From Hofstenia miamia (Eukaryota; Xenacoelomorpha; Acoela), in assembly GCA_004352715.1 (NCBI GenBank), contig SCFE01000106.1, positions 1,370,878 to 1,434,877 of the forward strand: a stretch of DNA of 64,000 bases, written 5' to 3'. The notes below the pieces were generated by a model. That model saw only the letters and a list, made by a program, of their open reading frames with translations. It was not told the DNA's origin and ran no database searches. Positions 48,716 through 57,230 of the stretch are shown piece after piece. Position 1 is the stretch's first letter. The number at the start of each line of letters is the position of its first letter. The translations under genes and the position numbers were made by a program.

Positions 48716-48734
48716 GGGGCAATTCTGTTATCCC
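48716..48734. repeat. Subterminal palindrome 1 (diverged)
   Basis: GGGGCAATTCTGTTATCCC, a diverged form of GGGGTAACTTTGTTACCCC, 352 bp inside the left end of the 4.4-kb element. Confidence 0.55.
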
Positions 48735-48862
48735 AATAATTAGAATAGGATTTTGTGCTCAAATCAAATAGGAAGAACCTGATATTTTGTGACTTGGACA
48801 GTATGGGAGTTATCCTAACTTTGCTTATTTAGATTCAAAAAAAACATCAATAGGCTAAGTTT

Positions 48863-48879
48863 GGGGTAACTTTGTTACC
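48863..48879. repeat. Subterminal palindrome 2
   Basis: GGGGTAACTTTGTTACC, preceded by AAGTTT as in copy 1. Confidence 0.65.
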
Positions 48880-49103
48880 AAAAATTAATCCGCTTTTAAC
48901 TTTTGCTTTAAGATGATTTCTACTTTGTTATAGTAATGTCCTGCTTGAAAAACCCTAATGCTATGATTTCATGAAAATTTTATAAGTATTTCAACCCCAA
49001 TGTGGAAACAATTTTTTTCTAAACTTTTTATAAAAGGTATTTTTATACATTAAAACGACATTAAAAATAATAACAAAATTTCTTTATTAACTAATTTTTT
49101 CAG

Positions 49104-49382
49104 AAAAAAATCACTTTAGATATATCTCGCTATTTGTATGAAGTCAGAATTCGAGTAACTCAAGAACAAATTCGATGGATTTCTTTTATGATTGAAAAAT
49201 TCCGGCTTACATCAAATCATCAAACCACTTATGTATTTGGAAGTTTCAAAAATACAATTGAAACAGCCATGACATTTGATATTAGAAAAATGATAGATGA
49301 TCATTTTAACTGGGCCAATTCGTTTGATTTTGTTTCTAATTCTATCAGAAAATTTTGGAATAATTATTTCGCAGAGCATTAA
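49104..49382 (+). CDS. Candidate terminal exon of an unidentified gene in the hAT-type element
   Basis: An open frame of 92 codons ending at TAA. It is preceded by a model 3' splice site: branch-point-like TTAACTAAT, a T tract and CAG at 49101-49103, so the exon would start at 49104 in phase 0 (KKITLDISRYLYEVRIRV). An in-frame TAA at 49092-49094 blocks extension into the intron. There is no ATG near the start, so it cannot stand alone. Visible features are a central charged/aromatic region (EQIRWISFMIEKFRLTSNH), TYVFGSFKNT and a Trp/Phe-rich tail (DHFNWANSF, IRKFWNNYF). I recognise no family. A matching upstream donor exon was not found; a chance open frame is possible. Confidence 0.35.
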   Translation, partial: KKITLDISRYLYEVRIRVTQEQIRWISFMIEKFRLTSNHQTTYVFGSFKNTIETAMTFDIRKMIDDHFNWANSFDFVSNSIRKFWNNYFAEH

Positions 49383-49451
49383 CATAAATTTGAGAGTGGA
49401 ATTGAATTCTCATAATTAAAGAAAAGTTACTACTAATTATGTTCATGAATG

Positions 49452-49575
49452 TTTACTGAGAGCGAGATATATCTATGAATTTACTGAGCCCGAGATATAT
49501 CTAAAATGTTTACTGAGCGCGATCTAAATATTTTACAAGTAGCGAGATATATCTAAAACAGGTTTACAGAGAGCG

Positions 49576-49590
<15 letters not shown>
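49452..49590 (+). repeat. Tandem array, about five 23-31-bp units
   Basis: Units begin TTTACTGAG or close variants at 49452, 49480, 49509, 49532 and 49563. Each is followed by GCGAGATATATCT-like sequence. The core AGCGAGATATATCT (49461-49474) is the exact reverse complement of 49118-49131, inside the candidate exon. The array runs into a TA repeat and the gap. Confidence 0.85.
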
Positions 49591-49607
<17 letters not shown>

Positions 49608-50611
49608 TATANNNNNNNNNNNNNNNNNNNNNNNNNNNNNNNNNNNNNNNNNNNNNNNNNNNNNNNNNNNNNNNNNNNNNNNNNNNNNNNNNNNNNNNNN
49701 NNNNNNNNNNNNNNNNNNNNNNNNNNNNNNNNNNNNNNNNNNNNNNNNNNNNNNNNNNNNNNNNNNNNNNNNNNNNNNNNNNNNNNNNNNNNNNNNNNNN
49801 NNNNNNNNNNNNNNNNNNNNNNNNNNNNNNNNNNNNNNNNNNNNNNNNNNNNNNNNNNNNNNNNNNNNNNNNNNNNNNNNNNNNNNNNNNNNNNNNNNNN
49901 NNNNNNNNNNNNNNNNNNNNNNNNNNNNNNNNNNNNNNNNNNNNNNNNNNNNNNNNNNNNNNNNNNNNNNNNNNNNNNNNNNNNNNNNNNNNNNNNNNNN
50001 NNNNNNNNNNNNNNNNNNNNNNNNNNNNNNNNNNNNNNNNNNNNNNNNNNNNNNNNNNNNNNNNNNNNNNNNNNNNNNNNNNNNNNNNNNNNNNNNNNNN
50101 NNNNNNNNNNNNNNNNNNNNNNNNNNNNNNNNNNNNNNNNNNNNNNNNNNNNNNNNNNNNNNNNNNNNNNNNNNNNNNNNNNNNNNNNNNNNNNNNNNNN
50201 NNNNNNNNNNNNNNNNNNNNNNNNNNNNNNNNNNNNNNNNNNNNNNNNNNNNNNNNNNNNNNNNNNNNNNNNNNNNNNNNNNNNNNNNNNNNNNNNNNNN
50301 NNNNNNNNNNNNNNNNNNNNNNNNNNNNNNNNNNNNNNNNNNNNNNNNNNNNNNNNNNNNNNNNNNNNNNNNNNNNNNNNNNNNNNNNNNNNNNNNNNNN
50401 NNNNNNNNNNNNNNNNNNNNNNNNNNNNNNNNNNNNNNNNNNNNNNNNNNNNNNNNNNNNNNNNNNNNNNNNNNNNNNNNNNNNNNNNNNNNNNNNNNNN
50501 NNNNNNNNNNNNNNNNNNNNNNNNNNNNNNNNNNNNNNNNNNNNNNNNNNNNNNNNNNNNNNNNNNNNNNNNNNNNNNNNNNNNNNNNNNNNNNNNNNNN
50601 NNNNNNNNNNN
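49576..50611. other. TA repeat followed by a 1000-N assembly gap
   Basis: N at 49612-50611, exactly 1000, a conventional unknown-length gap. Long reading frames spanning it are artefacts. Confidence 0.95.
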
Positions 50612-50665
50612 TTATTTTTAAATGTTTTGTATTAATAACAAATTTACAATAGTAATAATTCAAAT

Positions 50666-51300
50666 TGTGAAAAAGTCTAGTTTTATATGATTTGAAAATG
50701 TTTTAATTGTAAATGGATTTCATGTTTGGTATATATCAATCTCTATGAATAGATACATTTGACAGTCGAACAATGGATAACAAATTACGCTTTGTCTGTA
50801 GAGAGATTATACACACAGTGGTATAACAATGGCCATAGATAAACTATATTGACATTGTCTATGAAGCATATAACTTTCTACACACAGCCAGCATACTGGA
50901 AATTCACATTGTTAAAACAAAGACTCTGAAAGATTTCAAACTTTTTGGTAAGCTATTTTTATAATTNGACAGTCGAACAATGGATAACAAATTACGCTTT
51001 GTCTGTAGAGAGATTATACACACAGTGGTATAACAATGGCCATAGATAAACTATATTGACATTGTCTATGAAGCATATAACTTTCTACACACAGCCAGCA
51101 TACTGGAAATTCACATTGTTAAAACAAAGACTCTGAAAGATTTCAAACTTTTTGGTAAGCTATTTTTATAATTCAATCTCAGATATTGTTTTAATTCTTT
51201 GCAATATGATCTCTAGTTAGTTTTACTGATATTTCTTTTAAAACGTAATTTTATTTTAATAAATTGCTACGAATTTGCAGTCTGATACTAAATTTATTAT
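50666..51300 (+). repeat. Dispersed repeat R3, copy A
   Basis: Matches 53762-54255 over about 430 bp once the internal gap-duplication is discounted. Shared stretches include TTTTATATGATTTGAAAATG, AATGGATAACAAATTACG-like, ACACACAG, AATGGCCATAGATAAAC, AAAGATTTCAAACTTTTTGG then TAAGC, and TAATAAATTGCT. It lies inside the hAT-type element. Non-coding; class unknown. Confidence 0.82.
50761..51173. repeat. Gap-flanked direct duplication, 206 bp
   Basis: 50761-50966 recur at 50968-51173 around one N (50967). The second R3 copy (53762) has this block only once, so the doubling is probably an assembly effect. Confidence 0.88.
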
Positions 51301-51710
51301 ATACTTTTTTTTTTTTTTTAATTGAATTAGTTTAAACGAGTAATTGTCATGTGTTTTTATTGTGAATGTCATCTCGTTTGACTTGTATATTAACCATTAA
51401 TTTAGATGCTACGGTTTGAAATTCATAATGTGTAAATGCACATTGCGTTTGTTTCCTACAGAATTCCCCCAACAACAATGATGATAAACTAACACTACAA
51501 TAGACAAATTTAAAAGTATGATATATATGGTAATTATAAGCAAAGTGTAGAATAAATTACAGTTTTGTCTTGGCTTCAACACGTATGTGGGTTTTACCAA
51601 TATATATATTGCTTTTTAAGTTTTCTTTGTAAATAAATTTATTTTTTATAAATGTTCGTTTTCTCTGTATGGCGAGAGTATGCGTCTGTGGAAGCATGTA
51701 TTTAATTTAA

Positions 51711-51834
51711 AAATTACTTTTACTTGGAAATATTTTTCGATTCCACTTTTTAAACAATTTTGTAAATTATTTTTACTTGAAAATATTCCTCGATTCCACT
51801 TTTTAAACAAGTATGTAAATTATTTTTACTTGGA
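51711..51834 (+). repeat. Tandem repeat, 53-bp unit, 2.3 copies
   Basis: Units at 51711-51763 and 51764-51816 plus a partial third; common core TCGATTCCACTTTTTAAACA. Confidence 0.9.
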
Positions 51835-51835
51835 A

Positions 51836-51930
51836 AAATGCAAAGTAAGTTAATGTGGGATAGTAAAAAATGCAAATTAAGTTAATGTGGGATAGTAAAA
51901 AATGTAAAGAAAGTTAATTTGGGAAAGTAA
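51836..51930 (+). repeat. Tandem repeat, about 32-bp unit, 3 copies
   Basis: Core AAGTTAATGTGGGATAGTAA; it directly follows the 53-bp array. Confidence 0.9.
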
Positions 51931-51993
51931 AAAAAAAATGTAAAACTAAATTAGATCACATAAATAACACAAAAACTAGTAAAATTACATCCA

Positions 51994-52130
51994 TGACGTC
52001 AGTAAAACACCCCCGCCAATATCCACGACGCCTCAGGTCAAAGGCCAACCCTCTCGACCAATCACAAAAAAGTGGCACAAAACGGAACCCACCTCTCGAC
52101 CAATCAGAAAAAAGTGGCACAAAACGGAAC
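51994..52130 (+). promoter_or_regulatory. CRE plus three CCAAT boxes in a GC-richer island
   Basis: A perfect CRE palindrome TGACGTCA (51994-52001), then CCAAT at 52016, 52058 and 52100. The last two lie in a 39-bp direct duplication (52050-52088, 52092-52130; one mismatch, core CTCTCGACCAATCA). CRE and spaced CCAAT boxes are a common Pol II promoter layout. The 109-codon frame at 51993-52322 merely reads through the duplication. No obvious transcription unit follows before the element's right end 620 bp away. Confidence 0.45.
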
Positions 52131-52447
52131 TCTTCTTATACTACTAATTACTACTCATCTAATCTAAGTGTTCGAATTCAGCCTGAATTTTTATTGTCTG
52201 GGCCAAATGCATTAAAAACATTGTTTGTCGTCAGTGTGTCAAGCTTCTTGAAAATTTGGGCCTTGGAGAAGGTAGCAGTTATAAATTTACTCTGCCTCCA
52301 ATTCTTGGATCAAAAGCATTAATTCTAAAAATATCCTGCAAATTTAAGTAAGATTTTTAGTCTAAAAATTATTTTTGCTTAAAGAAGGAATTTACACATT
52401 TTCATATGTAAAAATCTATTTATACAGTTTTAGGCTTTTTTTAAATT

Positions 52448-52466
52448 GGGGTAACTTTGTTACCCC
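52448..52466. repeat. Subterminal palindrome 3 (perfect)
   Basis: GGGGTAACTTTGTTACCCC: 8-bp arms and a 3-nt loop, 283 bp inside the right end of the 4.4-kb element; matches the two left-side copies. Confidence 0.75.
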
Positions 52467-52756
52467 ATACTTCGTTTAACTGAAATTTAATTTAGCATTG
52501 TTTAACCATTAAGGATATAAAGACTTTTTATAACGATCTAGAAAAAAAATTCTATTCACCAAAAACTACTTGCGCATTTTATATATTCCTAATAGTATAA
52601 TTCACAATTTATCTATATAAATCAGCATTAAAAATGAATTTAAATTTATTTAAATCAAATATTACTAAGAAATTCGGCATATCCATTCCACAAAAAGCTA
52701 GTAAATTCAATCAACTCACCATGAAGGGGGCCGCTCGCGGCGCCTATGATAGAGAG

Positions 52757-53761
52757 ATCTAAAGCACACAAAAAGCAAACAGTGAAACAAAATAAGTTAA
52801 GGAATGAATATGTTAACATACTTGTACTTACATTAGAAGAGGCGAAATAAAAGAACTGAACAGATTACTATCAGGTTATTAAAATTGATATTTACAGTAT
52901 TATTATTATCTGACACTTTTCCTTTGTTATGATTTCACTAGTACATGTTTTAACACAATTGACAAATATTCGGTTTGCATAACGTTTTGACTTTGCATAC
53001 ACTTCCACTTTACGTTTCTAAATGCATAGATCTAGAAATTATATTCCAAAAAACTCTAATAATCAAAATATGTGAAATAAAAATTTTTAATGTTTTAAGT
53101 TTTGTTTTTGGATTTATTTTCTCTATGATGCTTTCAGAATGACGTGTGATTAGAAGCAATTCCCTTTACAAAATTGATTTTCAACAAGTCTAATACTAAT
53201 TTTGTTAGCAAAGATATTAAATGTGTGAAATTTTTATAGTAATTCGTAATCACATGAAACAAAATTTGTAATATTTACTTATTAAAATGCCAAAATGACT
53301 TACATTGTTGAATAAAGTCAACCGCCACCACTTGAATAATTGTAAAAACTGAATAATCTGTCAAAATGAAGACATCTTTTCGTCATAGGCAATGAACAAA
53401 ATGCTAATTTTATGACAATATTAGTATAATTATTCAAAAACGGGAAAGAAAAATGTACATACACTTATATAAAGAATATACTATAAAAGACATCAATAAA
53501 ATTTTATAATGAAAGCAATTTCTTATAATATAACATTTATATTTTTAAACGTTTCGTATATATGTGTATCAATAAATGATAACAACCAATTTACGGCACT
53601 AATAACAAACCATGTTATCAACAATCTTGAAACATTTCATATAAAAATTCCTACTTGCAAATATTTTATTCTTGAATTCAACAAGAAAAACGTATTGAAA
53701 AAATATTTATTTCATTTTTACCAGAGACGTTTTACTTTATTTTTTTGAGATTGTTTTCCAA
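52757..53761. other. Non-genic AT-rich sequence
   Basis: No supported gene. A 79-codon frame near 53511 starts with a hydrophobic N-terminus after a TATA-like motif, but nothing else supports it. Confidence 0.45.
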
Positions 53762-54255
53762 CTTGTGAAAAAATTCTAGTTTTATATGATTTGAAAATGT
53801 TTTAATTAATTGTTAAATTGATTTGGATTTCATGTTTGGTAGATATGAATATATATGAATGGATACATTTTTGACATTTGAACAATAGATAACAAATTAT
53901 GCATTGTCTGTTGAGAGATTGTACACACAGCAGTATAATGGAATTTTACTGTGTTTACAGTTGTTTACATTCTGGCAGTTGAACAATGGCCATAGATAAA
54001 CTGTTGACACTACGAAAGCATACAACTTACACAGAGCAGAATAATGGGATTTCCTATTTTTGAAACAAAGACAACTACTCTGAAAGATTTCAAACTTTTT
54101 GGTAAGCTATTTTTATAATTAAATCTCAGATATTGTTTTTGATTCTTAATGCTTTTGTGCAATATTGTCTCTAGTTAGTTTTACAGATATTTCTTTTAAA
54201 AACATAATTTTATTTTAATAAATTGCTGCGAATTTACTGTCCGATTTTAAATTTA
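53762..54255 (+). repeat. Dispersed repeat R3, copy B
   Basis: Second copy of R3, outside the hAT-type element and 1 kb to its right, in the same orientation. It carries extra bases around TGTTTACAGTTGTTTACA that copy A lacks, and retains the AAACTTTTTGGTAAGC string. Confidence 0.82.
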
Positions 54256-54339
54256 ACTTTGTCAAAAATATTTTGTCACTAGATGGCGTCCAATAGAATT
54301 ACTTCATTTCCATATGGCAAATAGCTGTAGGTAGGGTGT

Positions 54340-54830
54340 CCCATCAGAGTGTCCCATTGGTACGTCCTATGTCCTTTACCTTACTACTATCATTAGGCAT
54401 TGTTTTGGACTTAACAACATATTCAAAAACAGATTTAAAATTTTGATTTTTCAAGAGATCTTCAAGATAGTTAAAATTAGGTCGTTTTGTTGGTATTCTA
54501 TTTCTACAGCTAAAAATCAGATGCTTCGGGTTTTTATTACTAGGATTACATAACTTGTGGGTTGGCGTTGTAATCAGTCTTGGGTAGAAAAAATTGTCTC
54601 TGTTCAGGATAGCCTTGTACATAATATTTTTATTATATGGATGCACTTTAAATTTTTGGACTTCATTCAGGATCTTAATTATTTTTCTTTCATTGGTCTC
54701 CCAGAATATTGCAGCCTTATCTAGGATGGTTGCTGTAGCCTTATCGTTTGAAATGTGCCCTTGGCTTTATCATAGAATAATTAGTATTTGTCTTGCTTTT
54801 TGATGACGAAATTGGATCAATTTCTTTGTT
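54340..54830 (-). pseudogene. LINE C-terminal region remnant
   Basis: Minus translation reads ATILDKAAIFWETNERKIIK, then FKVHPYNKNIMYKAILNRDN, then HKLCNPSNKNPKHLIFSCRN and RIPTKRPNFNYLEDLLKNQN. The pattern W...YKxIxxR...C-x2-(C/S)-x4-P-x-H-L-x-F-x-C is the zinc-finger-like end of L1/Tx1-type and related LINE ORF2 proteins; the second Cys is now Ser. The open part is 100 codons (54344-54646). Distinct from families A and B. Confidence 0.55.
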
Positions 54831-55689
54831 AAATGAGAGGTTTGATCTGGATGACTTCATTATTATTTGTGGTAGTTCTGAACTGCAACCATCCGGATTT
54901 AGCTGTACTTTTTGCTGTTTCATCATGTCATAAATAAATGTGGACAGATCAATTTTAGTTTCCTAGGATAAGACAAGTTACAAATTATTTCAAGGAGACT
55001 GTTCACATTTGTGTGCAGCTTGATTGTATAGATGGAAAATTGGATGGCTAGCATTTTTGAGAATTGTAAAAAAGATATTTATTTGGTGAATATTCATTTT
55101 GTTTACTAGAAAATAAATTTGGATTACATTTTAGCTTTGACTTTAATTATATTATGCTTTTTCTAAACTGTCTAAACTGTCTTGTATTAGTTAAAGGGTA
55201 CCTAGAAGTGGTTCAGCTTGGCTAGCGTATCCTTTAACATAGGGCTAGGTGTACTATTAGGAGTTTTGCTGTAACGCACTTTATTCATTATTGAAAATTG
55301 TTATTAATGCTACCACCTAATTTGCATGAGTTGAGGAATGCACTGAGCTTAGATTTGTACTTAGCACATAGGTTTCATTACACTGTATCCAAGAATATTA
55401 GGGCTTCTCTTTCTCTTATGTAGGCTCTAGTCTTAAACAACTCTTTCACAAGGTTTTCTGTTTCAGGACAGCTGTGTATGGCCACTCTTTCCTCTTGATA
55501 TTCTGTCACTCTTTACTTTTATTAAGAATGGGTATTACAAAAGGAGGAGTTAATATAAGAGAAGAAGAAAAATCTATATTCAGAAATTGTTTTAACAATA
55601 AATAGAATACTGATAACAAATTCTGAAAGAGTCAAGAAAGTAATACAAAACTAAACAAAAAAAGAAAACAACCAATATTTACAAATAAA
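54831..55689. other. Probable LINE-derived or non-genic sequence
   Basis: No motif strong enough to name; may be further decayed upstream LINE sequence on the minus strand. Confidence 0.35.
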
Positions 55690-55858
55690 AAGTGGTTAAC
55701 TTGGGCTATGATGATTGCTAGTTTCTATTAATAGAGTAATCAGGATTATAAAATTTATAACCTCGCCATTTCAGTTTTTTTATTATAAGTGCAAAAATAT
55801 TTTTTAATATCCATTTTAACGTGTTTTGATCTACCTATTTGTTTAATATATTTTGTAA

Positions 55859-57230
55859 TTAATTCCACATATTTATAGATGTGCTTAGAAATAATTTTTT
55901 CATTATTTGCTTCTTATACCTAATAGGTTCAATTATGTGTGTTCTTTTATTTTGTTTATTGACTAATTTTGCAGCAAGAAAGTAATGTGGGAAAGTATTG
56001 TTAACTATTTTGAAGAACGTCGTTAAGACATTTATATGGATGTAACATTGCGGATGTAAAAATAATTTTGAAATTTTTCTATATTCATTATTCTTATTAA
56101 AGCTATGATTATTTACTGCTACTTTAATAGCCAAATTTAGTTGCACTTGGAATTTCCTGAGAAATTGTTGATTTATATCTGTGTAGAGTACATTGGCATA
56201 GTTAAAATGACTTAATATTAGAGCATATATTAATTGAATTTTTGCTTTAGTTGGAAGTTTTTGAGAAATTAAGTTAATTGCTTTAATCGATATGGCCATT
56301 TTTCTAATAACATGATTTAGTTGCTCTTCAAAATTTAGATGTATGTCAAAAATTATTCCGAGGTACTTAAAAGACTCAACCTGTTTTATTTGAATGCCGT
56401 TGAAATTAAGTTTGTATCTTGAAGTATCAGTAGATTTAGTTTTTGATTTAACAATACAGAATTGAGTTTTTAGTGGATTTACTCTTAGTTTTATAGAGGC
56501 AAAATATTTAGCAAGAGAAGCACAGTTTGTTTCGAGAGTTTGAACCACTTTTTCGGGAAATTTATTAGAATGAAATAATATTGTGTCATCTGCATATTGT
56601 ATAACATCACATGTTACTTGCTATGACAAATCATTTATATAAATATTAAATAATAAGGACCTAAAATTGTACCCTGAGGAACCACATTTTTATTGCATAC
56701 ACAATCTGAAAAAGATTCATTAATTTTAACTCTTTGCATGCTATTGTATAAGTAACTGGAGATAAGACCAATGCTGTCATTAGAAAACCTAGAAATTTAA
56801 TTTTTTGTAGTAAGATACTGCGGTCTATGGAATCAAAAGCTTTTGAGAGGTCTAAGCAAGCAATTGCTGAGTATTCATTATCATTTATTGTTGATCGCCA
56901 TTTTTCTGGAGCTTGTATTAAAGCGTCGCTCATAGAAATAACTTTACGAAAAACATAGTGTTTTGGAGTAGAGATCATGTTTACAAAGATGCTCGTTAAT
57001 TTGAATAAAAAGAATTCATTCAAAAATTTTGTTGATTGGAGAAGTGATCGAAATGGGTCTATAATTTTCGCAATCTTCGGGATCATTTCTTTTAAATAAT
57101 GGTGTTATATTTGCAAATTTTAATTCATCTGGAAAAAAGGAGTGTTTTATACAATTATTTAAAATGTAGCATATTGGTTCAGCTATTAAGTCACCTGAGA
57201 GTTTTAGGAAGCATGTTGGTATTAGAGAGG
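55859..57230 (-). pseudogene. Family A LINE reverse transcriptase
   Basis: Reading the minus strand: FPDELKFANITPLFKRNDPE, ENYRPISITSPINKIFE (about 57140-57050), YSAIACLDLSKAFDSIDRSI (motif A, about 56870-56815), NVVPQGTILGP (motif B, about 56690-56665), a frameshift, VIQYADDTILFHSN (motif C, about 56610-56570), NPLKTQFCIVKSK, ESFKYLGIIFDIHLNFEEQL (56370-56310), ILSHFNYANVLYTDI and KRTHIIEPIRYKKQIMKK (55945-55895), ending SINMWN at TAA. The catalytic aspartates of motifs A and C are present, but frame changes near 57060 and 56665 and stops break the ORF. Confidence 0.85.

Larger units (their letters stand above)
48356..52756. mobile_element. 4.4-kb hAT-type element with perfect 8-bp target duplication
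   Basis: The element is 48364-52748. Left end CAAAGGCGTCGCGAG; right end (reverse complement) CATAGGCGCCGCGAG; 13 of 15 match. ATAGAGAG flanks both sides (48356-48363, 52749-52756). The 8-bp duplication and CA/TG ends are hAT features. Cargo in order: palindromes at 48716 and 48863, a splice acceptor and candidate terminal exon (49104-49382), a 28-30-bp tandem array, 1000 N, dispersed repeat R3, two AT-rich tandem arrays, a CRE/CCAAT cluster and a third palindrome at 52448. No hAT transposase is visible in the sequenced part; the gap could hide one. It may be non-autonomous or a composite. Confidence 0.82.

Noticed and set aside
51993-52322. 109-codon frame with an internal PLDQSxKSGTKRN repeat
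   Set aside because: The repeat comes from a 39-bp DNA duplication with CCAAT boxes; more likely regulatory than coding.
53511-53748. Small frame with a hydrophobic start after a TATA-like motif
   Set aside because: AT-rich codons throughout, no family; TATA-like strings are frequent here.
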